Positions 1 through 11,090 of a stretch of DNA of 64,000 nt are shown in pieces. The notes under the pieces are model-generated. The model did not search any database and was not told the DNA's origin. It saw only the letters and a program-made list of their open reading frames with translations. Source of the DNA: Meghimatium bilineatum (taxonomy: Eukaryota; Mollusca; Gastropoda; Stylommatophora; Philomycidae); assembly GCA_034231615.1 (NCBI GenBank), contig CM067318.1, forward strand, positions 33,541,909 through 33,605,908, written 5' to 3'. How positions within the stretch are numbered: position 1 is the first letter of the stretch; each line of letters starts with the position of its first letter. A program made the position numbers and the translations under genes.

Positions 1-100
1 AACTATTTCGATTATAATTATTCTAATAACTTATCACAGCCATCGGTAACTTCTTTTATTGTTAGTTATTATTATTTTTAACAGAAACGTGTATTTTCTG

Positions 101-321
101 CAGCAACTCAAGTAGCTACCACTCACTGATCTATTTTATACAGACACTGAAGTAGCCACTATTCACTGATATTTGTTCTAGAGACACTGAAGTAGCCACT
201 ATTCACTGATATATTTTCTACAGACAATGAAGTAGCCACCATTCACTAATATATATTTTCTACAGACACTGAAGTAGCCACCATTCACTGATATTTGTTC
301 TACAGACACTGAAGTACTCAC
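101..321. repeat. 40-bp minisatellite, about 5.5 copies
   Basis: Successive units (starts near 101, 141, 181, 221, 263, 303) share the core GAAGTAGCCACYATTCACTG followed by a T-rich stretch. Unit length is 40-42 bp with few substitutions. No coding potential is seen. Confidence 0.9.
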
Positions 322-603
322 TGAAAAATAATGCATACACATTTATCGTAACTGGAGTTGAAGTACCTTGAAATAGAAACACACTCAATTACGAAAGCAA
401 TTTTTAACAATTTCCGCTCCAACTATGTCAAAATTCAAAGGACCCCCCGCTAATTATGTCCAACACCCCCCCCCCCTTTTCCCAATTGAAAAGAAATGTG
501 TTTTCAGAAATAAAACACATACGATTTTGTTTCAGAGTTTTATAATAATTTTTTTTATATTTCTTTTCCTATATTTAATTTGTATAAATATTTCTTGATG
601 TCT

Positions 604-1444
604 GCAGATTGGATGATGTGCTACCTGGTACGGAATGGAGTCGTGCGCAATTAGATTGTTCAACAGCTTTCATAATAATAACACTCCGTAGATAATGCAG
701 GGAATGGTGTCGACAGTGGTGAAGTCGGAGGTGCTCGCACTAATGGGTGAAAGTTCTAGGGAAGGTGATATGATTGTATATACAGATGGGATGGCTGAGA
801 GACATATCAGAAGTGACTGGGGCTTCACGGCTCAAAGGTGGGGGGGGGGGGGGGAAACCATTAGAGAGGAAAGTGGTGCTTTCAGACGACAAGTAGCATG
901 ACAATGGAGGTTTTGTCAGTAACCAAAGCTTTGCAATGGATGTGCTCGCAGACTATCTGCGAGCATGCCCGCATACTCAGTGACTCGATGAGCATGATTG
1001 TGAAAGTTCAGGCAGGATACATTCGCAAACAGTGACTGGATGCAGTGAACAATTCCTATATTCGTAAAGTGACTTTCATTTTTATGCCGGGACGTGCGGG
1101 TGTCGAGGTAATGAGAGAGCAGATAGGTTGGCTGCACACTTTGCTACTACGGCTGTTGGTGGAGCGATGGCTCGAGCAGACATTTTGGATGCCCTACGGA
1201 AAAACGCACGAGCAAATGACTGTATAAGTGACGATGACTCTTGTTCCATGAATATAATAATGGAATTTGATTTGAAATGTGGTGTCGCTAAAAAGGAGCG
1301 GTTTCGTGGGCAAGAAAGAATGATGGCCAATCAACTGCCTACTGGGACAGTCAGTCAACGTGTAATGGCGGTTACACTCAAGGAGAGATCTCAGCACCTA
1401 TGGATTTGGCCGGAGTGCAAAAAAGATGATCCAACGACTAACTA
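604..1444 (+). pseudogene. Non-LTR retrotransposon 3' fragment, RNase H domain (copy 1)
   Basis: This is a 5'-truncated LINE ORF2 end that aligns along its whole length with 56393-57233. It carries the RNase H part of an I/Jockey-group ORF2: first Asp in VYTDG, a Glu in TMEV, an Asp in LSDS, and a final NERAD motif in another frame. A short C-terminal tail ends in a degraded finger (HLWIWPEC; HLWTCPEC in the 57-kb copy). The frame is broken by a G-run grown to about 15 bases (840-854), by a stop near 1033 and by a one-base loss just before NERAD. The homology stops after GACTAAC, with a short CTAA-type tail. The piece is inactive. Confidence 0.85.
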
Positions 1445-1837
1445 AATAACTAACTTACTTGATGTCAAATTTTGTCTAATTCTCCCGACTTCTTGTCAAC
1501 AACTGTCACCCATTTTCAGACCATCTTTAATTGCCTCTAATTGTTGATATAATTGATGGGCATCCCGTTGATTAAATTTTTAAAAAGTGTTCAAGAAGAA
1601 TGCATTTTTATTATGTTACTAATTTCATAATCATGCTCATATTACGACTTTAAAATCCCATTCTGTTTATTTCGCAACAACTGCTTCTTTAAAACCACCA
1701 TTGTGTCCACCGCCTATATAATGGCATCTATGTTTGTGTCTATTGTCTATATAATCACGTCTCTGTCCATTTTGATAGGAAAACTTGCAGTAAAGAAAAA
1801 GTAATTTTTAAAAGCTACATATCCTGAATGTATGTCA
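1445..1837. other. No gene or repeat recognised
   Basis: AT-rich sequence with no convincing ORF, tandem repeat or element terminus. Confidence 0.6.
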
Positions 1838-2050
1838 GTCAGTCAGTTCCTCTTTTGCCAAGTCTGGCACATAGGGCGGATGTCATAGTTCTCCATGCCT
1901 GTCGATTCTCCATACCTGTCGGTCAGTTGCTATGGATTGCAGGTCTTGTGCATTTATGCCTGTCGATTTTAATTCATTCATAAATGTTCTTCTGAGCGTT
2001 GTTTTTGATATTCCATGTTTTCTTTTCCCGTCTGGTGTCCACATGAAGGT
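1838..2050 (-). pseudogene. LINE ORF2 C-terminal tail
   Basis: The minus strand stays open for about 47 codons with the pattern W-x-P-x-GKR-x-x-G, then TTLRRTFMNELKSTG and a final ATDRQVWR. This is the extreme C-terminus of RTE/CR1-like LINE proteins. The same block (TPDGKRKHG versus IPTGKRARG, then TLRRT) occurs in the LINE at 13053-13650, so both belong to one family. A small internal duplication around the TGGAGAATCGACAGGC stretch breaks the frame near the end. No 5' part is present. Confidence 0.75.
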
Positions 2051-2063
2051 TTGTCATGAAATT

Positions 2064-2315
2064 ATGTATGTAGGTAAACATTAACCTATTACAGAAATTG
2101 AATAACTGACAGCACGTGAGTAAATAGCAACTTGTTACAGAACGCGACTGACTGAAACCACGTAGGTAAACATCAACGTGTTACAGAACGTGAATTACTG
2201 ACAACACGTAGAAAAATATTAACCTATTACAAAACTTTAATAACTAAAAATGCGAAGGCACACATGAATTTATTATAGAACATGAATTACTGAAAATACT
2301 TAATCAAACACACAT
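2064..2315. repeat. Degenerate ~50-bp minisatellite, about 5 copies
   Basis: Units carry the pattern CACGTAGGTAAACATNAACN followed by TTACAGAA and AATTACTGA. They differ by 20-30%, so the array is old. Confidence 0.7.
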
Positions 2316-2876
2316 TACGAAGGGACTATCCAGTCAGAATCACACACATCTTATTTAATTTCTCAGAATATCTGGTACCTATTTTCTTAGGCTGATCATT
2401 CAACTAGCATGTAAAACATATATATATACAAATCTGTATCTATATAAATGGATAACTTCGCAATTCTGGGTTGTGACTGCCTGGTATAGAAATTTCAAGG
2501 CTGACCGGTTCTACTGAAATTTAGAACAGCGACTAATTCGATAATAATCCATATATAGAAACCTTGTGTTTCATGTGGTCCAGCAACGATGTCCATTGAT
2601 ATGATTGGGTAACCTTTTACCATTTGACCGTAGCGTAAAGGTCAAACAAATGTAAACAAATAAAAATAGTTCAACTAAACGATATAAAATAATATTATTG
2701 TATTTCAATCGACGTTTACACTCTTTTAACATGTTCACTATTTTTTCTCGTTATTGTTTGTTAGAATGTTCAATCACATACATAGACATCGCTTCACATC
2801 TGCCTTACAATCGATACATTATGACCGCCGACAATATCTCACCCTGCTCATAGTGATGATGTGTCAAGTTAGGCTT

Positions 2877-4290
2877 TCTTTCTTTCTTTCTGCCCTCATG
2901 TACCTTTCGGTGTTGAGGGGAGAGTGAGTGTACGGTCTTTTGCCCTTCTATTTGCCTCATCTGCTGTTATATTTCCGAGTGTCTCTAATACAATATCTAT
3001 CCACCTTTTACGAGGGCGTCCAATAGGTCTCCTGTTTTCGTATCGTTTGTTAAGTGTTTTTTGGATAATACTTTGCTCTTTCTGTCTGGTTATGTGGCCG
3101 TACCATTTAACTTGTTGTTTCAGTATGTATTCTATTGTTGGTTTGATCCCTAATTGTTTCCTTAGTGCTTCATTCCTGATTTTGTCTCTCAAGCTAACTC
3201 CATCATACGTCTCACACATTTCATTTCAGTGGCGTTAATCTTATGTATTGTTCTAGAATCTAATGTCCAAGTTTGACACTGATAACACAATGTTGGTAAG
3301 AAAATGGTGTTAAAAAGCGCTTTCTTTGTTTCTAGTGTAATATCTTTGTTTCTTAGTAAAGGTGTTAATTGACCAATGATCTGACAGGCCTTATTACATC
3401 TTGCGTTTATTTCTGCTTCTTGTTTGTTGTCATATCTCAATGTGTTGCCCAGATATTTGAATTCATCTACTTGTTTTAGTTGTTTATTATTTATCTGTAT
3501 GTTGATGTTCTCCTTTTCTCTTGCAGTATTCATTACTTCTGTTTTGTCTATGTTGATTTTCATTCCAAATTGCTTGCCTGCTGTGTCTATTGTGTTTAGG
3601 TGGTCTTGCAGGTTTTTAATGCTGTTGTGGAAGAAAACCTGGTCATCTGCAAAAAGCAGTTCATTTGCTTCATTAGAATTTGCTGTTTTGTTTATATGGT
3701 CCATGTATGTAATAAAAAGTAGTTTGGATAATACACATCCCTGCTTTACTCCTGTGCTAATCACAAAGTCCTCTGTGTAGCCTGCAGCTGTTCTTATAGT
3801 GCAACTGCTGTTGTTATAGAGACTTCTACAAACGTTAATTAAATGTTGGCATACTCCATAATTTTTTTATGTTTCCCATAGTTTTTCTCTGTTTACTCGG
3901 TCAAATGCTTTCTCTTGATCTATGAAGGATATGTATAAATTTTGGGTGTATTCTATTGACTTCTCTGCCAGCTGTTTCAGAATAAATATTGCATCAGTAC
4001 ATCCTCTGTTTCTTCTAAAACCCATTTGTGTATTGCTAAGTTGCTGTTCGATTACAGGTCTCAATCTTTTCTCTACTAATTTTGCATATAGTTTTCCTGC
4101 ATGGCTTAACAAGGAAATTCCCCTGTACTGGTTACAGTCTCTTTTGCTGCCTTTCCTTTTCCATATTGGCACTATGATAGCTTTTCTCCAGTCTGTTGGT
4201 GTCTTCTGTTGCCTCCACGCCGTGTTAAAAATTCTGTGTAGCCAATATAATCCTGTTTCTCCTGCTGCTCTTATATACAAGTTAGGCAAA
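2877..4290 (-). pseudogene. RTE-like LINE ORF2, reverse transcriptase plus C-terminus, truncated
   Basis: Read on the minus strand, three open segments (3867-4289, 3189-3764, 2896-3219) form one degraded ORF2. The first has the RT entry region (CNQYRGISLL, then FIDQEKAFDRV). The second has GVKQGCVLS and the catalytic FADD box at 3642-3653. It continues with the thumb/connection pattern LCYQCQTWTL. The third has WYGHITR and GRPRKRWID, typical of RTE-type C-termini. Between 3765 and 3866 the RT sequence continues in frame pieces with stops. The element is 5'-truncated in the RT, lacks the endonuclease, and ends in a short (AGAA)n-type tail near 2877-2890. The nearest relatives in the window are at 9889-10318 and 29785-32190. 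Confidence 0.9.
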
Positions 4291-4318
4291 TGTTATATAA
4301 ATACAATATCACGTACTA

Positions 4319-4405
4319 TAGTATGTAGTATTCGTAGCACAGTCGATAGAGCATCGAAATTTATGGCCGTAGATTAGTTCGTTCCGTGTTCGTTCTCCAG
4401 ATAAG
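4319..4405 (+). repeat. tRNA-like sequence, possible SINE head
   Basis: An A-box-like segment (GTAGCACAGTCGATAGAGC) is followed about 40 bp later by a B-box-like GTGTTCGTTCTCC, the internal pol III promoter layout of a tRNA. Cloverleaf stems are poor and the B box is diverged. I read it as a tRNA-derived SINE remnant rather than a tRNA gene. Confidence 0.45.
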
Positions 4406-4684
4406 TTATTTTAATTTTTTCTTCAATTTCTAGAAACATAGGTCTACACAGATGAAAATCCTTATTGCATTTGAAGATTAATTTACGACTATTCTTTTTT
4501 ATGTGTGTTATTGTTAACATGTTTCATTGAAATCACGTACGCTTATTGTATGTCATATGACTGGATTTTTTTTTCCATGGACAATATCGGCTATTTTTTA
4601 AAGTTCGGAATGTCGAATTATTAATAAATCACATTCTACACCACTGCAGACTGTTAGGTCACCTTTACCGATTGATAATCACAT

Positions 4685-4908
4685 ACACAGATGAATGTCC
4701 ATGTGGATCCGGAACCCAGACCCCGGAACACATACTTCAGTACTGCCCAACATGCAAAGAGCAGAGACAGCAGACCTGGCCACATAATACAGACTAGAGG
4801 CAAAAGCTATGGGGCAGCCTCTCTGACCTGGAGAAGACAGTGGACTTCGCTTTATAACAGGCCTGACAATATAGCATGACCACATATGATGAACGCAGAA
4901 GAAGAAGA
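4685..4908 (+). pseudogene. LINE C-terminal zinc-knuckle tail
   Basis: The plus frame reads CPCGSGTQTPEHILQYCP, a C-x-C...H...C knuckle. It is followed by TWP...KLWGSLSDLEKTVDF, the standard last ~60 residues of a LINE ORF2 family common in invertebrates. One in-frame stop (after PHNTD) and a late frameshift kill the frame. The fragment ends with GAACGCAGAAGAAGAAGAT. The tails at 45678-45905 and 57245-57402 end in a closely similar way. Confidence 0.75.
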
Positions 4909-5514
4909 TACATTCTACACAGTGTATTATCGTGGCGCCTTTCGGTAACGGAATATGTATTCTTTTGGCTCTGTTAATTATAAAGCCTGTTGAATGTTGG
5001 AAAAATGTTTCTTATAGCATTCTTTTTTTTCACCCGGCAAAAGTCGGGTATTACCTCTAGTACAAGATATAAAGAGAGTATGCACACATTGAGTGGTCTC
5101 GAGAACTGACATGCAGTTGCACAGGAAGACTATCTATGTTATCAAACATTGTATATACACACACATACACAACTGCATGACATTCACTAAATGGTATAAA
5201 ACATTGCGCCACACACACATACACAATCACATGCTATGCACTAGTTGCACCATTAGCCGTTGCAGGTCTCTGTGATCGCAACATATCAATATTATCCTGT
5301 ACAGTATATAGAGTTGTAATATAGAAAATTCCTTTATATTGTCTGATCAATTATTTAAGGAACTAACAATTTGATCACATCATATCTTCAATAGTTTGAA
5401 TACCTTATATACCAAAGTTCGAAACATGTTGCCAGCAATTACAGAATGGATATCAATACAGAAATATCATGTTCTTGGTTAACATCAGAAACACAGAATA
5501 ACAGACCAACAGCA

Positions 5515-5612
5515 TGGTCAATGGATGTAAACTTGAAGAGACTACTGCTTTAAAATACTTCGGATCTAGCATAATCAGCGATGGAAAATGCAAAAAGAAT
5601 TAAAGATAAACA
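5515..5612 (+). pseudogene. LINE RT fragment (thumb region)
   Basis: The plus frame reads VNGCKLEETTALKYFGSSI then ISDGKCKKN. This matches the conserved FKYLGS-x-I-x-SDG-x-C block downstream of the RT palm. It is cut off by a stop and by an 18-bp tandem repeat. Confidence 0.65.
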
Positions 5613-5683
5613 TGTCTGCTGGTTTGCATATTTTTGGCATCCATGGGAAATGTTTGATAGAAGACACATTAAGAAATTGAGAT

Positions 5684-5745
5684 GTGATAATTTGACATGA
5701 TGTGACAATTTGACATGATGTGATAATTTGACATGATGTGGCAAT
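5684..5745. repeat. 18-bp tandem repeat
   Basis: Three and a half units of TGATGTGAYAATTTGACA lie in tandem. They explain the repetitive open frames on the opposite strand. Confidence 0.8.
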
Positions 5746-5984
5746 GATTATTTCTCTCATAGGGGACATGTTGTGAGCATCTTCTTTCCTTAATAGCCAC
5801 CTACGACATACATAGAAACAAGATTGTTATTTTGTTCTTTTTACCCTAAACTAGACACCCAATCTTCAATTGCCACAAGGGCGAAACGAAGCACTAGTGT
5901 AGATTATGTATAATAAACCATTAAACATGGTCAGATGAAATTGATTGATATTAAACGGATTATTTTAGATATGCTTGCATAATT

Positions 5985-6142
5985 ATTGAAGAATATGCTT
6001 TGGTTCAGGACATCGATTACCCTCTGAACATTACACTAGAAGAAGCTGGGCAGCTTGCACAGCACCGAGAGGCTTACAGAGTGTCAGTGAAGATAACGAG
6101 CTGTAAAGGTCACCTCCCATAGAGAGAGAGAGAGAGAGAGAG
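5985..6142 (+). pseudogene. LINE ORF2 C-terminal fragment and GA microsatellite
   Basis: The open segment contains NITLEEAGQLAQHREAYRV, matching the last residues of RTE-type ORF2. It is probably the tail of the copy seen at 5515, separated by about 370 bp. A (GA)12 tract follows at 6119-6142. Confidence 0.65.
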
Positions 6143-6280
6143 GTTTCGTTTAGTTAAATGTACCCTTTGTGGTACTGTAAAATCCTTTCAACCGGGTACG
6201 TTTGTCCATTTTGGTTATAGCAGAGTCTTTAACAATGATCGTCTCCATAAAGGACCTTTTAACTGAATTAATTAGGATCC

Positions 6281-6309
6281 AATTTGTTATGTTTTTTACA
6301 TAACAAATT
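6281..6309. repeat. Perfect 12-bp hairpin
   Basis: AATTTGTTATGT and its exact reverse complement are separated by five T. No flanking terminal repeats were recognised. Confidence 0.8.
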
Positions 6310-7164
6310 ATATTTGGTTGGTAACTATTTACATATACGAAATCGCATGTCACAAAATAAACAAGGCAATTCCAAGTATATAAATAGTGACCAATCAAAA
6401 GCCAAACAAGTTTTGTATTCCGCTCACGTGATAACTGCAGATAACAGGTCTTACGGGGACGATCATGCGTTAACCATCTAAATATAGTGACGGACATGGT
6501 TCTGGTTTGGGCTGCTCATATTTTACTGCAACAATTAGAGTAGTGGTAGGGATTTATTATTCACGTTACGAATGAGATGATCACCCATTGTCGGGAAATA
6601 ACTCAATCTACATGGAGATGTGGGGGGGGGGGGCTGGGCAACGCAGTGCAGGAATAAACATAAATATGGAGAAATGTTTGCAAATATTTAAGTGTACAAC
6701 AAACAACAACCACAAAAACAGACGACTTCTCGAATAAAAAGCCTTAATCAGGACAAACAAAAGCATAAAAACAACACATTCTATAAAGTGACACACATAT
6801 GGTATAATATTGGTAGAAGATGAGGCAAGTAATCAATGTGATGATGAGAAAAGCACCAATAGATAGGCAAATAAAAGGGAAAGCAAAGGAAAATGATGAT
6901 GGGAATACAAATGCCGTAACATAAAGAGGGACAAGCAGGATAAAAATAATGTCTGATTGCCTTATATGTCAGTGATGGCATGAAGAACTTGATGAAAATA
7001 AACAAAATGTTACAATCTTTACGAGTAAAAAAAAACAAATTAAACGTGAGTAAACAACTTTCGGGAGAACACAATCTTCGTTTGTAAGTACTAAATTACT
7101 GGGTTTTTTTATTTCTCTGTTCAGTTGTATACAGTTCCTTGCTCAGTTATTGACGTTTGTCCGA
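6310..7164. other. No gene recognised; AT-rich with one G run
   Basis: Short frames here are low-complexity and hydrophobic on the minus strand, as expected for AT-rich noncoding DNA. A run of about 13 G lies at 6621-6633. Confidence 0.5.
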
Positions 7165-7236
7165 CTAGCTGTCTACATCCTAGCCAATGTGTCTACAGTC
7201 CCTTGCCAAGTTGGTTTCAGTCGACATATCGTATGT
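7165..7236 (+). repeat. Direct repeat, copy 1 (partner 8289-8360)
   Basis: About 70 bp beginning ACATCCTAGCCAATGTGTCT recur almost unchanged at 8289-8360. Further homology (7973-8000 with 8377-8402) suggests a local duplication of part of the 8-kb LINE. Confidence 0.8.
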
Positions 7237-7554
7237 CATCCCTGTATAGTTGAAAACGTAATAGTTTTCGTGATAGAACCTATGTATCTTTTAAATACAC
7301 GATATATCAACTTCTAGCGTTTACATTTAGTTAAATCACTCTCTATAGTTATTGTTTTCATTCTATTTACAATAGTACAGAGGCAATCTATTGAAAGCTA
7401 GAACGGCTGTGCCCTAAACAATCATATATGTTTTGTTGGTCTTTTTTTATCGTACTATTTTCTAGCAAGATTTAATAACAGATTTTAAGCCACATGTATG
7501 CTACTAGACTACTATTTTGTTTTTGCGTTCATTTTGAAACTGCCACGGAATATC

Positions 7555-7718
7555 TCTTGTAGTAGGATGTTCCAACTCGATCACTATTGTAGCAGGATGT
7601 TCCTACAAGATCTTTTGTAGTAGGATGTTCCTACTCGATCTCTCTTGTATAATGTTCCTACAAAACCTCGTGTAGTAGTATCTTCCCGCACGATCTCTCT
7701 TGCAGAATGTTCCTACAA
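7555..7718. repeat. ~36-bp minisatellite, about 4.5 copies
   Basis: Units follow GTAGTAGGATGTTCCTACTC plus GATCTCTCTT, with small deletions. Confidence 0.75.
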
Positions 7719-8089
7719 TGTTTACATAAGGAAGAGCCCAGTAAACGAAAATGCGTTACTGCGACGTTTTATTTGCAACAAATGACACGACACATCCGAC
7801 ATCGCGATGGTAACTAATACGTACAATATGTTTACTACTTCTACTGTGAACGGTGGACATCTGTAACTATGTAATTGAAGTAGGTCAGCTGTACCAGGGA
7901 CCTGGTTCTCGTACTTACACACTGGATATCCATACTCAAAGCTAATCACGGTCAATCATAATGACTATTTGCTGATGATGTGTAGATTACTTTCAACGTG
8001 GTCACAAACGTACTCAGATCCATTAACATTGTGAACGTTGTATAGTATTCTGGTACATACTTGTATATATTTGTGTTTGCTTACCATCA

Positions 8090-9065
8090 TATTAAAACAG
8101 AATGCAAAATGTAAGAGAGGACACACGTTATAAACAGTTTCAACCCTTTAATATCGGAGAACACGAAATCCCAGAAGTTTTGTATGCAATTGATACCAAA
8201 TTAATAGCACGGATCCCCACAGGTTTAGAACACATGATTATGTCAGTCAATCATTACATTGTGACGCAAAATCTATTCCATCAAACACTATCTGTATACA
8301 TCCTAGCCAATGTGTCTACAGTCCCTTGCAAAGTTGGTTTCAGTCGACATATCGTATATCGTCGACATATGACTTTTGTGCTGATGATGTGTAGATTACT
8401 TTCAACAAATAAGACAAAAATAATGCATGTCAGCAGAAATGATCTCATACGACAATAGTCATTGACAAGAACAATTAGAAAATGTCAGAAACTTTGAATA
8501 TCTCGTGGCAATCATCAACACCGCAGGTGATATCTCTGGAGAGATCGGAAAGAGTTTAGAAATTTCCCAATAATAAACAACACAGATGAAAAATCTGTGA
8601 CAAGGAGCAAACAGAAAACCAAAGTTACAACTATTAAGAAACTATATTTTTCCGGTGGCATCATAGTGCTGTAAGACGTGGGCAATACCATCTGCAATGA
8701 CAAAGAAGATATAGGCATTCGAAATGAAATGTTATAGAAAGGTTCGAAGTGTATCATGGATAGAAAAACAAACCAACGCAGACGTCCCAAACGATTTGAA
8801 CATAGAAGAACATTAGCTCCTCAAAACAATCTTGACACGTAATCTAACATATTTCGGACTTATAAAGGAACACAATGGTTTATATAGATTAATAATTGAC
8901 TGAAAAGAAACAGGAACGATAAAAGGATACAGACCAAGATTACAATGGAAACATGCCATCGACGACCTTCTGAACATGACACTACAACTAAGCTTAGCAG
9001 CTTACACATAACCGAGATAATTACACAGTGGCAGTAAGGACAACGTTCTACTAAAGACACGCCAC
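8090..9065 (+). pseudogene. LINE ORF2 RT/C-terminal remnant
   Basis: The plus strand encodes a broken RT core. A GCTGATGATG palm segment at 8380-8389 and KTKIMHVSRNDLIR are the usual residues after the ADD box. Later pieces include RPRLQWKHAIDDLLNMTLQL near 8930-9000 and a last stretch ending SGSKDNVLLKT. Frames switch several times and stops are frequent. The 3' end runs into GACACGCCACA followed by three GATA units at 9066. The 8289-8360 segment also occurs at 7165, so this copy was partly duplicated. Confidence 0.7.
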
Positions 9066-9160
9066 AGATAGATAGACCAACCTATCAAAATTTATTCACA
9101 GTTATTGGTATTTCATTATGTCATAATAATTTATACATAATTGAGGTATATCTATCTATA
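9055..9160 (+). repeat. LINE 3'-flank segment with short GATA tract
   Basis: AGACACGCCACA, three GATA units, then CCAACCTATCAAAAT and about 80 bp more. The same order occurs at 13655-14035, where the GATA tract has grown to about 260 bp. Confidence 0.75.
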
Positions 9161-9475
9161 TATCTTTGCATACGATGTTGCCCTTATATGCTTTGCGACG
9201 TCAGGGGTGGAATAGTTCTCTGAAGATGGCCTTTTTGTGTGGTGTTCGTAAGCTTGTCCCTGTGGCTTCTTTGATTTATGCGATCCATCTTTTACAGAGT
9301 CCGCCTCTGGCTTGATAGTCGTGATGTTTATGTCATGGACATGTGTGGCATGTTATCTGTTGGTAATCTGGAAGCATGTGAAAATCACTTGATCTGTTGT
9401 CTTTTCATGTGTTTTTAATACTGGTTTTGTCTTGGTTATATGTCTGATGGTATTATTGCTGATTCTATCTCTAAT
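9161..9475 (-). pseudogene. LINE 3' tail (family ending in STPDVAKH)
   Basis: The minus strand reads KRPSSENYSTPDVAKHIRAT at the end of ORF2. The DNA block around CTACCCCTGACGTCG recurs at 18.9, 29.8, 44.4 and 52.6 kb. TAGATA repeats follow the 3' end. Upstream coding sequence is heavily mutated. Confidence 0.7.
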
Positions 9476-9477
9476 GA

Positions 9478-9596
9478 CTGAGGTATCTGCTATATACGAT
9501 GATAGGACAGTGATTGTATAATGTGTTAGGACAGTATATGTATGTACTGTGTAGGAAAATAGGACATTATTTGTATGTGCTGTATAAAGTTTGTTT
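9478..9596. repeat. Outlier block of the 33-bp minisatellite
   Basis: Units of AGGACAGTATNTGTATGT and CTGTATAA type match the larger arrays at 10590-10685 and 10790-11075. They interrupt the minus-strand LINE sequence. Confidence 0.65.
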
Positions 9597-9597
9597 G

Positions 9598-9906
9598 TCA
9601 TGTGACACATTCTTTCCAGAACGTAGTCTTCCTTATGAATCTCTTGAAATGCACGCGGTCTCTGGCAATTTGTCCTGTTTCCCCTAGCGACATGTGCATG
9701 CATTTCTGAATATCTCTTGTCCAACATCTTGGTCTGGTTCTGTCTCTACTGCCGTCCGTCATCCCCTCCAACAACACTCTTTCCGTACTATCGTGTCTCT
9801 TCCCATGGCTGATGAAACCTAACGCCCTTCTTAATATAATGTTTACAAGCCATATGTTTATCTTATCCAAAGTATCTTCATTCCAACCTTGTGCTACCAA
9901 TGTCAA
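9598..9906 (-). pseudogene. LINE ORF2 C-terminal fragment
   Basis: A 102-codon open minus frame contains INIWLVNIILRRALGFI, then RTRPRCWTRDIQKCMHMSL and ETGQIARDRVHFKRFI. This is the R-x-RPR-x-x-W-x-x-DI ... ARDR-x-x-FK C-terminus of RTE-like ORF2. It abuts, and slightly overlaps in open frame, the plus-strand LINE at 9889, so two elements meet head to head here. No RT core is present. Confidence 0.75.
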
Positions 9907-10318
9907 ACATGGTCCTTAACAACAAAACATAATAGACAACTGGTTACAACAGAGATGAGATGTCTGAGAAAAGCCACAGGAGTGAACAGAAGACACAGAA
10001 TTAGAAACGATGTCATAAGAGAAAGAGTGGGTGTCGTATCAATTCTACAATACATACAAAACCAACAGATACAATGGTTTGGTCATCTGGAAAGAATGCC
10101 GTGTGATTCATTAGTTTATAAAGCATATATGAAGAGAGGAGAAGCAGAAAGAAGAGCAAGGGGTAGACCTAGAGTACGTTGGATCGACAACATCAAAGAG
10201 ACATTACACGAACACCAAATAACATTATCTAAAGTTGCCAGAAAAGGAAGAACAAGAACATTGTATCTCACTCGACACCCGTAAGGGTAAAAGAGGAAGG
10301 AAAGAAGAAGAAGAAAGC
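9889..10318 (+). pseudogene. RTE-like LINE ORF2 C-terminus, well preserved
   Basis: This 131-codon open frame starts at the conserved LCYQCQTW block. It continues with VTTEMRCLRKATGV, a RHRIRNDVIRERVGV segment, IQWFGHLERMP and ARGRPRVRWIDNIKETL, and ends at a stop near 10284. It is the last quarter of an ORF2 whose RT and endonuclease are missing by 5' truncation. A purine-rich AAGAAGAAGAAG tail follows to about 10316. The uninterrupted frame makes it one of the younger LINE copies here. Its closest relative is the minus-strand copy at 2877-4290. Confidence 0.9.
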
Positions 10319-10589
10319 CAGATTTCTTGAAAGTTGATTTGTCTTATCAAATCTTTCTTGGTATTCCCATGGTATTCTCAGAACTCTTCTATATCACTCT
10401 ATTTCGAAGGTATCTATTCTTTTGGCTTAGTTTTATTTATTGTCCATGATTCACAGCCCTAGACTGCCACTGTGAACACACACGTACTTAACAAACATAC
10501 CTTAGTTTATGTGTTCGCCCCGTGCCACCGTTTTTTCCAGTTCTTTTAATTTGGACATCGCAATTGCTGATGTAAGGCTATATATATAT

Positions 10590-10708
10590 TTATATATCAG
10601 TAGTTGTATGTGGTGTTTTACGTGATAGGACAATATTTGCATGTACTGTGAAGGACAATAGTACAGTATGTTAATGTGCTGTATAAGGTTATAAGAGAAA
10701 ACACGCGC

Positions 10709-10776
<68 letters not shown>

Positions 10777-11090
10777 TTATTTATTTATATATCTGTGTCC
10801 GTGTGATGTATACGATTGTAGGACAGTATGTGTATGAACTGTATAGATTGATAGGACATCATGTGTATGTGATGTATACGGTTTAGCAAAGTATCTATAT
10901 GTGCAACATACGGCGCTTGGACAGTATTTGATTATTGCTATGTGATAGGGCAATATTGGTATACTATTTATAAGATAATATGACAGTATTTGTATGTGCT
11001 GTATAAGGGGATATGACAGTATTTGCATGCGCTGTATAAGGTGATATGACAGTATGTGTATGTGGAGTATAAGGAAATCGAGTCAGTATT
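10590..11090. repeat. Degenerate 33-bp minisatellite split by an AT microsatellite
   Basis: Units resemble GATATGACAGTATTTGTATG plus TGCTGTATAAG. A pure (AT)n tract occupies about 10713-10763. Copies nearest 11000-11075 are the most regular. Confidence 0.8.
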
